DNA of 64,000 nucleotides, from assembly GCF_000143415.4 (NCBI RefSeq), contig NW_003314351.1, positions 504,964 through 568,963 of the forward strand, written 5' to 3'. Of this stretch, positions 10,684 to 23,627 are shown one piece after another. The notes beneath the pieces are model-generated. The model searched no databases and was not told where the DNA came from. It worked only from the letters and a program-made list of their open reading frames with translations. This stretch comes from Selaginella moellendorffii (Eukaryota; Streptophyta; Lycopodiopsida; Selaginellales; Selaginellaceae). Numbering within the stretch: position 1 is the stretch's first letter; each line of letters opens with the position of its first letter. The position numbers and the translations under genes were made by a program.

Positions 10684-13031
10684 ATGTCAGCGACGTCAAG
10701 AGCTTACATCGCATATTCTGGAAAAGCAGTTGAATCCGTCGGTGGGTTCTCGTGAAACCGGAATTCTTTGGCTGGTGGGTCGAATGACAGGTGCTGAAAT
10801 TAGAGTAAAAAATGAAAAAGAAAATAGTGATTTTGAAGGTATAAGTAGAAATTTGCAGTCTGCACTGAAAGATGCCATGGATCTCTCAAATGCCGACTAT
10901 GACACGCTAGAAGACATTGCCGATGGTTTAGAGAAAATGCTTCATTCATGGAATGATGTTCAGGAACAACGTGCTATGGAATACGCAAGGCTGAAAGAGG
11001 CCTTGGCGAAGGACACGTCACAGTGTCACAAGAGGACCACTGACATGAAAGAAACGCTGGAAAATATTGGTGTAAGAGTTTCCCAGGATTCCACAAAAGA
11101 TGATACTTTTGTCTCCCCTCTGAAACCAAGCTCGCCACAACCACAACAAAAAGGCTCTCCCGAAGATGCTGCTGTCCGAGAGAAGGAGGAGACAAGAATG
11201 CTCCCTGAATGGGCTGCCTTGATGACCAAAGAGTTTGCGGATAGAGTCTCCACCAAAAGAAAAGGTGTTCTGAAGCATCTATATGGAGTCAAAGCCATGC
11301 CACTAAAGAAAAAACCTCGAAAACAGATCATATCAGTGCAGATTCAAGATAATAATCGTGACAAACGGGATTGCACTTGTGACGAGGGTGACAAGAGTGA
11401 GTTCCACCATAATCCAATCTATATTTTAAAATGGTTTGCTTCACTCCTAGACGTTACCGACCAGCTTGAAGGCTTTGTTCAAAGAGGTAGCTATTTTTGC
11501 AGGTGAAGAGAGAAAAAAATGGCCCCCTTCAAAGCAAAACCCTCCGAGTTTCATCAAGGTGCTACTCGATCGTGCTTCTTTCTAGCCATCGCACTTTCTT
11601 ACTTGCCAACTGACATACACAGGGCAAGGATTCGACTAGCCAACTTAAGAAGCAACTTGAAGAGCTTCAAATAGCATTACTGGAGTCTGCAACGGAATAT
11701 GAGCTCAAGGTTCACCAAAACATCTCATTTCTTTGCTTTCAACTTTTGTATTCTACAGATACTTCAAATGAAGATGCAGATGCTACAAAACAAAAATGAC
11801 ATGTCCAAAAAAAGTCCCCACACACCTCAACAACACCAAAACCAAACGGATGATCCAGTCAGTAATTTCAGCTCATAGTTCTAGCATCAGTTGTCCTATG
11901 TTTACTGCAGGACGGAGAAGCTCATACAGTAGACTGCTCTCGAAAACAGGTATCCAGGCTTCAAAGAGAGAAGAAGGACCTGACAAAAGAAGTGTTTGAA
12001 TACAGGAGAAGAGAGAGGTGAGCATCTGACATGAACAGTTCATGCAACTCACGAAATCATCAAGTAGAAACATCTCGTAATGTTTCAAACAGGATGTTTG
12101 AACAACAGCGCAAGGTACTGGAAGACGCGCAGTACAGAGTTAATTGCCTTAAGAGGTGGCTTCAACCCTTCTCGCTTTCTGTGTAAAATACTGTGACATT
12201 TTCCAGGGAACTCATGAAAAAGGAAGGGCAGCTTGTGAATGTCCAGCTGCGTGAGAAAGCGTTAAGTGTAAGGGTTTCTCAGTTGGAAGACGCACTTAGG
12301 TCGTCATCGAACAAGTCCGACTTTGTAAGACTCTGGCATGCACTTCCTGAGCTTCAAGAATGGCTACAATCGTTGAGAAAGGTTTGTCAATTTTATGGAA
12401 GAATTTTAAATTTTTTTCTGTAATTACTCGTTCAACATTCAGGACGGTCCCATAAGGCTGGATCACTCGCATTTACTCCAGGTAGACAGTTTTATCCTCG
12501 GTTTTATTCCTGAAAAAAAAACTTGGTCAACAGTTGCAGCACTATGAGACACAGATCGCTAAAGTTCTCGAATCACTGCCTCACAAACCGACTGAAGAGG
12601 AAGCCGCGTTGCCTTTCTACAGGAATTGCCAGGCACCACATCAACCACCACTTCCTATTGACAAATGCAGAAAGGTACGTTGCGGTGTATTAAATAAATA
12701 GAATGACTTTTGTGCTCTCAGAAACTTTTTGAGAGATACGCAAAACAAAAAAAAGAATCTAAGAAAGAAGCAGAGGCGCTGCAACGAGAATTGCACAAAT
12801 TAGCGCATCCAAAGACGTTGAAGGTATGCATGTCTTCATGCAGAAGGATGCCTGACTCTTAATTTGCAGTCAGTAGAAAAAGCTGTCCCATCTACTTCTG
12901 ATACCAAAAGTACTGAAAGTGTTCGGTCAAAGAAACAAGTGCAGCAACCTTATTGGCTATATGGTGCCGCTTTGCTTCTTGGAGGATTGTTGTTTCGAAA
13001 TCGATGTACCACTTTGGCAAACACTACATGA
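10684..13031 (+). CDS. unrecognised coiled-coil protein with C-terminal transmembrane anchor
   Basis: I do not recognise the family. Exons: 10684-10741, 10791-about 11486, 11623-11709, 11759-11857, 11911-12017, 12093-12155, 12207-12381, 12443-12481, 12534-12674, 12722-12823, 12870-13031, giving about 575 residues. The N-terminal half is acidic with heptad-like helices (AMDLSNADYDTLEDIADGLEK). The middle has long charged coiled coils (LKKQLEELQIALLESATEYE; KEVFEYRRRERMFEQQRKVLE). The last 25 residues hold a hydrophobic segment, WLYGAALLLGGLLF, followed by a short basic/polar tail, the layout of a tail-anchored membrane protein. All joins keep frame except that between exon 2 and exon 3. There the obvious donor at 11487 leaves phase 1 while the exon at 11623 needs phase 0, so a weaker donor, a missed micro-exon or a defect is possible. 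Head-to-head pairing with IFT88 suggests, but does not show, a flagellar or basal-body role. Confidence 0.7.
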
Positions 13032-13264
13032 ACGATTATAATTTTGTTCTCCATAATTTTTCTTGGTTGCTGTAAATAATCTGAGAATTTCCATTGATCG
13101 ATCCTTAACAGGCAGTCGCTCGCCTGTTAAGGTGATCCAGCAGTTCGTAGCTGTCGGATCAAGATTTATTATTTGCAAGAATATTACTATGGCCCTTACA
13201 CATTCTCCAGAAGATCTAGAAAGAAATCACTCAATCAGAGGTGCCAGTAGCCACGGTGGAGCAA

Positions 13265-13425
13265 TCAGCAAGGTGGCAGATCCTTGGGCGGTGGCTCCAA
13301 GCGCTGCCACTCCTCGGCACCGTCCTCCACAATAAACACGGTATCAAGCCCCGTCAAAGAATGCAAATCCAAGTGACAATGAAACGCCCAAGTCCCTGGC
13401 AGCACGAGAAGAAGAGAGACGATCA
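13265..13425 (-). pseudogene. laccase C-terminal remnant (multicopper oxidase)
   Basis: The minus strand reads GTWAFHCHLDLHSLTGLD, then VFIVEDG, and ends in EPPPKDLPPC followed by a stop. That is the canonical laccase C-terminus, including the HCHxxxH copper-ligand block. Upstream only a blurred match (SFIASS) can be followed, and no N-terminal copper motifs were found in the next kilobase. It is therefore a 3' exon fragment of a laccase that would have oxidised phenolics in the wall. It lies 0.2 kb beyond the end of the coiled-coil gene, at the edge of gene space. Confidence 0.7.
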
Positions 13426-13526
13426 TCCCACGAAAGAACTCGCGATAAAACTCTCATAGCACTCAAGAGCAAAGGTTGTTCTCAGCATATCCCAGGAAAC
13501 AATGTTTTGCTACTCCCTGCAAAGTC

Positions 13527-13835
13527 TCAGCGTTTGGAGGCAGGCCAGCTGATCGTGTTCCAGGCAACCAACGTCATGTTTATTTGTCCTCCTGAACACT
13601 TCTGACGCTTCCACATGTCCACGAGGCTGCTTGCGACGAATGCATCGGCTTTGAATTTGCGAGGTAGACCAACGGCGCTGTGAGCTGAAATCCGGAAATC
13701 CAAGCCGCCGTCCTGTGCCATGCGGGTCAAATCTTTGTACACGTGGTGAACATTGATCTGACAATGAGGTCCAATTACAGGTTGCCTCATGTTCAACAGG
13801 CTCACCACATGCCCATTAAGGTGGTTCACAGACAC
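13527..13835 (-). pseudogene. PPR-protein fragment
   Basis: An open stretch of 102 codons includes KADAFVASSLVDMW, then KC(S)G, and LVAWNTISW. This matches the recurring plant PPR wording FVASSLVDMYAKCG..LVSWNTII. The preceding part (GGLDFRISAHSAVGLPRKF) fits the end of the previous repeat. Helix spacing is disturbed and nothing continues on either side, so it reads as a broken repeat fragment and not a gene. PPR proteins edit or process organelle RNA, and the family is hugely expanded in Selaginella. Confidence 0.5.
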
Positions 13836-15870
13836 AAGCTTCTGTTGGTGAGAATTTTACTGCAACACCCACGTGGCTGATATGGCCTATATAGTTCTAG
13901 AGAACTTGTATTATTGCTTATGTGGCACAGACAAGTTCTTCAAAATTGTACTAGTTCAATAAAAATATGTCAAGTATTACTTAACTGGCTTGTGCTTGCC
14001 TCACTATAAGGTTGGTAATGGCCACATGCCTGCCTGTTGACTGGCAGAATGGGTTTGCCAGGCTTGTGCCCAGCTCACCCATTCTGGGTGGTAACGGGGT
14101 GGCATAGGCCCTTAACCTTTTCATCGCAAGAATGCAAAGCACTGGAGTGGAATCCTTGGTAGTGTGGTGCATCTCTACTTCATCCATGGCACTACCGCTT
14201 GCTTCATTGAAGATTGCTGTTGTTGTTTTCCAGTTATTTGATCTTAGAGGTGGCACTAGCGATTACTGCACTGTTGCAACAGCAGTGAAAAGTGAGGAGG
14301 CTGAGGCTGATCTCCAATGCCAGGAGCAACTGCCAGAAAAGAAAGATGAGAAGAAGGATGCGGTGATCTCTGACTACTGAGGAATCCTCCCCAAGATGAG
14401 CAAGGCAAGCCATGGTCATGGAAGTCCTTCAAGGTAAGCATATTTGTCTTTTTGGAAATTTCTTACTTCTCAGTGAGATTTTCATCACCTGACTGAACAA
14501 TAAAAAGCGTAGCCCACCACACAATGCTCATGATCATCATGAGGCAGCATCTTCCACAATACCGTAGATTTCATCTCCAGATTGCCAAATCAATAGTGGG
14601 ATAAATGCACAATCCAGCAACCCCCTCTCTTATGTGACTATGCCCTTGTCATGCTCCCTCTGTGGCATTCCACATCATGCCCAGTTAGCCACCAAATACT
14701 GTGCCCCAAATGCTTAATAACTAACTCTAGCAATGTTAAACTTTTATAATTTTGTGCATGAATGGCTATAATTTATAAGTATATAGTCTATGTTTGGTTT
14801 AGGCTTTTCTTTATTGTGTCTTATGTTTGTTCCTTCTTATATTTTCTTTCTTATTTTATTTATTTTCTTGATATCCTATCATCTAGGAAGCCTAGCCAAC
14901 TCAATCAAAACACTTGCCACTCCCAAGTTCTATTTTAAAAAAAGTGTTTTTTCTACTCCCAAAACCATGAAAGGTAGCATGCCTCCATGAATGTTATTGA
15001 TTAGTGTCCACTCCCCTAGAGCCACTATTCCTAGTTGCTCCGTGCTCTTATACCTTAACTCTTTGGCTGTACGCTAGGGAGTTGTTTCATGCTCTAGTTC
15101 ATCTCCTGGCTATATGCTCGGGAGTTGGGCTCCTTCAATGGCCCAAGTCCTAGAACTCAGGTTTTGCTCTACTGTCCTTGTGTAAGACACAAATCCCTAA
15201 GTTTAATAGTCTCAAGATGCTACAACCTGTGACACACGAAAAGTGTCAGGATCATGGATCATGATTGGCAACATGGACAAGAGGAATTCGAAGCAAAAAT
15301 GATGATTATTCAGTCCATGTTAGATACAATATCATGTCGTTGTGAGGACCCTGGTCCCCAAGCATGAGAAGAAACTGCAAGATGGAAGAAAAGACCACGG
15401 GAGAAAATCATCTAGTGAAAGCTAACCTGTTGCATACTCGTGCTTATACTATTTGAATGATTCATCTGGATCATGATAAACCTGGTGGCCCATAAGATGT
15501 AAACAGATGAGACAATCAAAAACTATCTTACTTTGTTTCACTTCCTTGTACTTTGACTGTAAGAGGTTGATGTATAAGACTGCCATTCGGGGCAAACAAT
15601 CTCTTTCTTGTCCTAGAAGATCTGTAGAGCCTTGTAGAGCTTGCTAAATTGTCAGATCAAAGTTCTCTGTAGAAGATTTAAATCGGTATAAGAGTAGTAT
15701 GCAACTGTCGCAAGAACAAACAAAGAGTGTCAGTGTCTTCATCAAAGCAATAGAACAACGAAAAATAAAAGAAAAAATTAACAAGCTAACTTTTTTGGAT
15801 TATGTTTGTAGTCCCCGAAGGATGAAGAAGACATTGCCGTGCATCACTCTGGACTATCATTCCTTCAGTG
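13836..15870. other. unassigned DNA, probably old transposon debris
   Basis: Scattered short ORFs have no recognisable protein. Around 15040-15240 the text (CTCGGGAGTTGGG, TCAATGGCCCAAG, AACTCAGGTTTTG) matches the repeat seen at 20460-20760 and, inverted, at 36560-36800. Part of this stretch is therefore a fragment of that LTR-like family. The rest shows nothing I can name. Confidence 0.35.
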
Positions 15871-16089
15871 CCAGTGTCAAGGAGACCCCCACAACAGATC
15901 ACTAAAATCCCGGACAAAGTGGAGCTCGCATCTCTGCTCAGTGCTTGTGGTTTGTATTGTGACGCTGACCAGACTGCATGGGCAGCTATCGATCTGGGAG
16001 CGTATCACCTACACGATCATCGCCGTGTGTACTCCTCTCCAATGCTTTTGTACAGAAGGTTGAGACAACGCACCAGGCAACTATGCTAA
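15871..16089 (+). pseudogene. possible PPR C-terminal fragment
   Basis: The frame reads PDKVELASLLSACGLYCDADQ, then AWAAIDL and YSSPMLLYRR. It resembles the last repeats of plant PPR proteins (PD.V...LL.AC..+GD.+....AA), where a residue pattern ending in an ALLY/LSNIY block is usual. It is short, isolated and weakly matched. It could be chance, but the agreement with the nearby fragment at 13.6 kb supports a decayed PPR locus. Confidence 0.35.
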
Positions 16090-17536
16090 ACTATAGCTGA
16101 TGCAAATGGCTTTCAGGTTCCATACACCCAAACTCAAACTAGGCACACTTCTATATCGAAAGTTTGCATGGCCGTGTCTTGTGATATTCCATTTTCTTGC
16201 AGCCATCTTGATTGAAGCTGCCAACTTCTTAGAGAATGTGTAATCTGTTCACTGACACATTTTCTCTTGTGAAGTGCTTCTTAAACTTCTTTCTTGTGTT
16301 ATTTTGATCCAAAACTTCTACTTATGCATTCGATCTTGTGTTTTAATAAGTTCGTGATGGTAAAGTCTATTAATGACGTAGCAAGCTCCTTCAGAAATTG
16401 GACGAGTGAAAAACTGAGCGAAGGCTGGGCTTTTACGTAAGGTGCCTTTCTGGTATCTTCATTTGCTTTTCAAGTTCATCAATCACTCAACTTGATTCAA
16501 AATGCAGGAAAAGCTGGGCAGAAAAATGCGTAGAATGAATAAAGCACTGATCTGATTTTTGCTACAAAACAGACAAATAATAACATCGATTATTGATTTT
16601 GATTTCCCATCTCTACACAATGCATTAATGAAGCTAAGAACTATTATTTCCCTCAAAAAGGCCTGGAAGAACCAAACTGAAGCACCAGCTGCTTTTTTTT
16701 TTTTTTTTCTTTCTAGCAGCAAGGTTGTTTTTCTGTAGAGACAAATTGATCTGGAATCCCAGATTTTCCTACAAACACGATCAAGGCCGTGTAAGGAATG
16801 CTGTTTAAGGGATCAGAGCATAGACTATGGCACTCATAGCAAGGTCTATCACCGACTTAAAGGTATACAGCCATTTCTCCAAGTGATCTTTAGCACCTGT
16901 TGAATTTAGTTGCATGAGAATCCTCTAGGAACATTAGGAGCCCAAGTGCTAATGTAAGTATCAAACTCAGACAAGCTGAGAGTTTCTTGTAGGAGGCTAC
17001 AGAAAGAAACTTCAAACTATTACCATGTCAAGAGAAATGACTTCACTTTCACTCAATGTTTCCCAATGCACTTTTATGAAATGTAATGGATAAGCACCTG
17101 CCTGTAGAAACATTGAAAGTTAAACCACATTCCCAGTAAATCAGAACCTACTTTAATCTCTCTGATAAAGGGTAAACCAAAATAATCATACTCTTTCGAA
17201 ACAAATATACCCTTTTCTTGTAAATTGAGTCATTGGTCTTCTCCTTGGTGGAGCACTTCTTTCTCTAAATACACACAAACTTTACACCATACTTATTTTA
17301 ATCTATATTTTCCAGCGGAGCTGGAATCCCAGCTAGTTGTATTCAATTACACATTTGGTCGTCAAGTTCGAATCTCCTTGGGCCAAGAAGCAATCTAAGA
17401 CCCAATTGAGTATGTCCCATGCCAAACTGATATCATTGCTTGGATCCTCAAGCTTCATTACTGTTGTTAGTTCCTGGAATGCTTCTATTAGTAGTGTGAT
17501 CAGCCGTGTTGTAGGACACACTTCAGCAGTCTCTCA
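16090..17536. other. unassigned AT-rich DNA
   Basis: I see no gene. A T-run of about 18 bases lies near 16691-16708, followed by CTTTCTAG. The rest is AT-rich with short ORFs of no recognisable content. Confidence 0.3.
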
Positions 17537-18495
17537 GGGTTCCAAAAGTATATTAGGGAGAGTGTGGGATTTGGACTTTAGTGGAGCCAATTTGGCCAGG
17601 AAAGGCTAGTTTGGCCTAGGAAGGTTGTACCTAGGTGTTGAGTGATGAGATAACAATTAGGAAGTCCAAGGCTAGAGTGAATACAGACCGATAAGTGGGG
17701 TAGTTTGGTGAAGTGTTCAAGAGCCAGCTCTAGTTCCCCCGGGAGATCAAATGGTCAATGCTCCAAGTCCAAGCGTGGGTGGCACTACCTACTTGGATAC
17801 TTGGTGTGGCTTAAGAGAACCTTGCTCTAAGCCCATGGCTAGAGCACCCAAAGGCGGAAGGTGGGGAGAGTACTTACGAGGCTTGTGTAGGGCTATGGTG
17901 TTCTGAAATATTGTCCCAAAGTCCCAGATTGTGGAAAGGAAGAGGAACAGTCCTCTAGTGTAGTGACTAAGGATACGGGCACATGGTGAGAAAGTTCTAG
18001 AGGACAAGGGGATTTAGAGGTTGGGCCTGCGGGCCTTGATTTAGTGGCAGTGTTGGTGAACACGGCCATGGACAAAAAGGGACTTGGAGGGGTTTGAAAG
18101 AGGAATATTGGGGAAAGCTATTTCCCATGTCTATAGGCATCCTAAGGATGCTAAGGAGTGGATCTGAGATGACCACTCATAGATGGATGACCTAGTCTTT
18201 GAGAGTTGAAACTGTGATGCAGGTGGTGTTGGACCATTAGTGTGGCAAAGGTGAATAGACATAGCTTTAGCTTAACGGGCTGATATGTCAGTGGTACCTT
18301 TGGGTGTCGGTCATGGGACCGGACACGTGGAGCACTTGGACCAAGTGCAAAGGTTGAGTGGTATGGATGCCATTCTCATGGCTAACAAACCCTAAGTCCT
18401 GAATTAGACTTATGGAGGTTGGGAATGAGACTCCTTCAAGTGGTCGAAGGTGTGGTTAAGTGACTAAAGTAGAATGGAAAAATTAGTCTCTTACA
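17537..18495 (+). mobile_element. 3' part of a GAGTCC-array LTR (family A), array missing
   Basis: From CCAAAAGTATATTAGGG to ATTAGTCTCTTACA this matches, with about 10-15% scatter by eye, the post-array part of the LTRs at 36832-38673 and 42735-44569. Shared landmarks are GGCCAGGAAAGG, AGTGTTCAAGAGCC, CATCCTAAGGATGCTAAGG, and the ACA terminus after TTAGTC. The array-bearing 5' half is absent. The fragment is older than the 36.8-kb pair. Confidence 0.75.
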
Positions 18496-21400
18496 TTGAG
18501 AAAAGAGAATAAAATATTCTTCTGTATTGTGAGATTTAATTAGCTGTGTGCTTGCAAAGGAAAAGTTAATTATTTTAACAAAATATACAACCATTTAGAA
18601 TCTAGAGATATATGAGAATCTTAAAGAGCCACCCGTATTAATTGTATAATTGATTGTGAGAGGAATAATATTGTTAAAATGAATGGGTTTATGAGTGAGA
18701 GGTGGCAATTAATCATGAGAGTTGAAAAAAACCACGCATAAACCAACATTTCTAAGCTTGACTTGGTTCAACAGTGAATTGATCTTCCTAGCACCAAGGA
18801 AATCACTCCTATCTTTCTTCAAATTTTTTTAATGTTTACTCAAGTGCTTTTGTTATTTTTATGGAGACATATAAATCATGCCACAACAAAAGAAGTGTGC
18901 TGGTCAACCTCAATGGACCATTGACTGATTCATCCTCTAAGTACACCCCTAACTCCTTGTATTGTTCCAGCATTTATTAAAAGTAGCCCTGGTTACCATT
19001 TAAAGGACTTGTATCCTCATCCGTATTCGACCTCCCATAATCATTAATTCAAGTCTCAAATTCACTATCCTCAACCATATGAGGATAATCTTATGACTCT
19101 TTTATTGTCTTAGAGTCTTTATCTTTCCCGTGATCTTAACTGTCAAACACTCATTTGAATCAGATCCTTGACTATGCTAAGGTTTACGAGAGGAAGAGTT
19201 AGTGATTGATATTGAAGTGGTTAGTTTCTTATTGGATTTGAGTTGTGAATATATTGATCATTAATGAATTCTCTTATGTTTATTATGAAGTGAGTTATAT
19301 TTTGCTATAAATGGATTCATGGAGGATTGGTTGGTGATCACTTATTGAGCATAGTTTTATTGTGCTTGGCTTTTGGATTGATGCAGACATGCTCTTCATT
19401 AGCTTTTACATTATGAAGTTTGACTTCTAGATGCGTTGAGAAGGATATCATGGGTTGTACCATGATTTCTTCTTTAATAGTAAAGTTAGTTCATGTGAAA
19501 CTCGTGATCATTGTTAGGCAAGATTTGGCTATAGGCATTTTCGAGCTTTTGGTTCCTTAAGTTTTTATGCTCATTATTCCATTTGTTAAAGGTTGGGGAA
19601 GGCATTTTTGTCGCAAATGTGACTTCGGGTATCGAAAGTTATTTGTCGACTGTCTTTTAGGATATTCTTTCCTTACTACCATGATAGCAGGAGATCAGTA
19701 TTGCTGGCCCATTATCAATTCCCACTTGAGCTAGTTGAGAAACTGGTCAATGACCATGCACTTAAATTGGATAAACATAAGGTAGGTATTCTATGTGTTT
19801 CTTGCTGAGCATACTCGGCCTAGTTCGACAAACTTGTATTATTAGTTTGCACTTGCTAGTATCAAGAACCCCCGCAATATTGAGCTTAGTCCCTTAATAT
19901 TTGCTAGATGATAGCTTACTGTGTCTGCCAAACACTTTTGCTATCATGCCCTTTGTGTTAGTTTCATTCCAGTCCTAAATACTATTTATGGAAAGTGTCT
20001 AGATTTGCTCATTTAGCATATCTACAGAATGTAGAGATTGTCCTGAACACAATGGTGTTCATCCCGTATCTAAATTCATAATCTAGAGATATTCCATATT
20101 TAGTAAGTTTCAAGCTTGTCCTAGAGCCTAATTCCTAGTATTAAGGGAGTCTTGAAGTAAAAGCCCAAAGCATGTGTTCCTCAAAGGGGGGAGGGGGGAT
20201 ATGAGGGGTTTCAAATGTATAGTAGGGATAGTGGGTACGTTGGGCATGGCCGACCAACTTGAGGTATAGTCTAACTCTCGTTTGTGTGTTTGTTCTTGTT
20301 CTGCGTCCGTCTTGGGTCTAAGCCCAAACTCCACACCATGCAAGTTGGTGGAATACCCATATCCTCGCGTTAAGCCACCAGTATGCTGAAATAGCACCAA
20401 ACTCCATTTGGCTCCGTTTTGCATGTTGGTCCTAACATTGGGATGCTGGATGCTCTAGGACTATTCCAAGTCACTCCATAATTCTGTCCCTTTGCTCCTT
20501 GGGCTGTATGCTTCAGAGTTGCTCCGTGGTCCGGTCCCGTCACTCCTTGGCTCCATGCTTAGGAGTTTGGCATCGTACTTTCGTTCAATGGCCCAAGGCC
20601 TTGAAACTCAGGTTCTGCACCATTGTCCATTGGACACGTGGCATGTGGCATGTGGCATATGACATGTGGCATATGGAGGGTTTAGGTTCTACTTCATGGT
20701 TATCCTAAGGTAAATCACCGTAAGATAAAGGGTTAAAACCACGTGCGCTACATTTGGTATTAGAGGATGAGTCTTAGCAAGTACTATACAATGAGATTGG
20801 GCAACTACTCTCGTTACATACACAGAGATGAAAGCAATGATCTGAATGGGTACACCTTTGGGTGTTAAGACTTCGCATTCATTCCTTAGGTATAGATTTT
20901 AGTTACCTTTCATACCATGGGTTCATAAGAGGGATTGAGTTGTTCCGTTTACATGAGTTTGCACTTGGGCTTGTGAGTGAGACACATTAGCAACTCAAGG
21001 TTATACTTTGAGTTGGCAGGATTAATATTAGCCTATTGGTGGTTCCATGAGTTGTTCCATGTACCATGGGAAAAAGTAAACCTCCCCTAGGTTTGCCATG
21101 AGTGGCAAATATACTAGTCCATAGTTGTTTAGCACAACACTAGTGGATCCTTCCGAGGCATGATTATAAGTGGATCAATCAAGATTGTAAGGAATAATCT
21201 ATTGGTTCAAGTAGTCATTACTACATTCTCTCATAAACTTTTTTTGGATTGGACTGAAGGCAATGCAAAAGCAAACTTGAGGTTTAGTCAAAGATGAGAC
21301 TGAAAAGAGAGTCGTCAGGGACAAAGGATTAAACACGTAAATTATTTTCTCTTTTTGGAAAGATGATTTGCAATAAGGTGTTAACTCATTGCTCGTGTTC

Positions 21401-23627
21401 ACATTATGCAATCAAGAGTCCCTACCTTGGTGCATATTAGTTATAGTTGTCTTACAAGTGGTGAGTCATGGGATGGATAGCGGTGAAGTGCTATACCATT
21501 TTGTCTAAACTTGTTATTAAAGACTTGGGTTACAATGCTCAATTCTTTTTTGGGGAACTTTGTTATTGCTCCTTGAGTAGCTTGGTGTTGGATTAGTTTT
21601 GAGTTTAGTCGGAAAGAGAGTGGCATAAGCTTGTCCATATTGGTAAAAGTTAATGGTGTTAAGTGTTGTAAATCTCTATTAGTGAAGTGTGGCATTTATG
21701 TTATATTTTGTCGAATTGATACTCACATAAACCTTTGTAGTAGTGACATGGGCATTGCTCATGGTGTTGCTCAATTGATGATCAAGTCATTGTGATTTCA
21801 TATCATATCCATGTGATAATGAGTAATATGTTTACAAAGTTGCTTGGTTAGACAATAATCAACCCTAAAGTGGTTGATAGTGAAGCTAGTCTACTTGCAC
21901 AAGTAGCATTGTAGTAACTTTGACTGAGTTCTCAATAATGATGTATGATATGCTAAGTTTGAGTTGGTACCTTGGTTCCTTGAGTTTGCCCATTGAGGTG
22001 TTGCAAAAGGGTTGGTTGATCCGTTAGCACTTGGAGTAAATTATTGGATGGTGAAAGTGTGAAGTTGTTGAGGCATTGGCATTACTAGCACTTGTGTTAG
22101 TGGAAGTAGTATTGTTGTTTCAAATGATGAGGAAATTTCTTTAGAGCTTAATTTTCCATGTAATTTTTCTTATTAGTGTTTAGGCTTCACATTGAAGGTG
22201 ATTGAAGAAGAGTGTTAGTGCAATATGAATATCTAAAGATATGGTCTTTATGATCAAGCCTTGGATGTTTTTGCATTTTACGGATGGCGATGTTGAATAT
22301 TAGAAATATGGGCATGATGTTTAAGGCTTAAACATGCTATGGGTCATGAGAATTCATGTTGAGGTAAAATTATATGAAGTTGTTAGTAGGAGGAAGTTGG
22401 TTGAGTCTTGAAAGTTTGCATTCTTGGACTAAGACTTATTATTTCTCTAGGATGGAAATTTTCTACAAATTTTCTTAGACTTTTTCAATAGTTGATCTGT
22501 TAATCATTTTGTCCAAAAACCATTCTGTTTTCGTAAGCCAATACAAACTAGTGGAAGGGTTGGAGTTGACTTTAGTTGGCTTAAACTTTAGTAGGTAGTT
22601 TGTATGATGTGACCCAAAACAGATGTTGACTTTTGAGGCTAAGACAATTGAATTGGATAGAATTTGGAGTTAGTGTAGAAAAGTGGCAGTTACGCTTTTC
22701 AAGAAAGGTGACCCTTGTGCCTTTCTTCTATAATGTTATGTTAGGTGGCAGGTTGCACCTTGCATTTTGTTAAAGTTTATGAGAATAGTGAACTCTCACT
22801 GATCTTGACTTGGTCTTGGTGGCCCGGCACCTTGGTTGAGGATAGTGATGTCCAGCTTAGTTGTTTGAGATTGAGATGTTAATACCCTACTATAGCTTTG
22901 TGTATGAGGAGGTTGTGTATTAATATGAGTCCATCTTATGGTCTTCACTTTAGTTTCAATTGAGTGTTGATCATATAAAGCTAGCTTCTTCAAAGCATGC
23001 TCAGAGCTATTGACTAAATGTCTTGGTGAGTTTATTATGGTTGAGTTGGATTTGAGTAGTCATTTAGTTTGTGCTTGTCCATGTTCCTATATCTCATATT
23101 TGGTATTATGTTCATATTGAACAATTATATAAGAGTTTAGTGTTTAGGTCTTATGAAAGCAAGTTGAAAGAGTGATTGTTAGCTGCTTTGCAACTAGTGA
23201 TTGCTTGTAGACTTTATCGAAGACTATTAACACTTGCTTCACTTGATGATAATTTAGTAGTGATAGACTTGCTTTACTGGTGTTGCGGAGGATCATGTTG
23301 TGGCTTACATTGTTTTTCCTTGTTGGCGTGTTGATTCCTTTGTCGATATCATTTAGTTACGTTTAGTCGGTGGTGTTTGATTACATTGAGTATTGGACGT
23401 GGTGAATCACTCCTTGATAATATGTTATCTATAACTGAGTGTTGCTGGAGGATTAGTCTCGAATGCTAAATATAGTATCTTCAACCTTGGTTAGCTTGGT
23501 TGCTAGAGAGCTTTGGGTGGTGATTCACTCTTGCTTTCTTCTAGTTTTGTTTTGGTGTTGATGGATTGAAGTGATGGCCTATCATTGATATTGTTGATGT
23601 TGAGATTCAAATGAAATGAAATGTCTC
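18496..23627. other. mosaic of old retrotransposon debris
   Basis: No coding gene is supported. 18900-19150 is a diverged reverse complement of the internal region of the non-autonomous element near 39050-39200 (ATATGAGGATAATCTTATGACTC against its complement). 20400-20760 is a fragment of a second LTR-like family (family B) with GGCATGTGGCATATG runs. 22680-23600 matches 54890-55080 and 55930-56250. These pieces show the same old elements in several copies of the window, cut up by later insertions. Confidence 0.5.
20400..20760 (+). repeat. family B LTR-like fragment
   Basis: It includes GGGCTGTATGCTTCAGAGTT, GGCCCAAGGCCTTGAAACTC, several GGCATATG/GGCATGTG runs, and ends near GCGCTACATTTGGTAT. 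Copies or halves recur near 15040-15240 (+), 36520-36830 (inverted), 44574-44670 (+) and 56735-56830 (+). The tail ACATTTGGTATTAGAGG at 20750 resembles a primer-binding site (TGGTATCRGAGC), which suggests the 3' end of an LTR. Confidence 0.5.

Noticed and set aside
14132-14380. 82-codon plus-strand ORF
   Set aside because: No recognisable motif, no splice partners and overlapping ORFs on the other strand of similar length.
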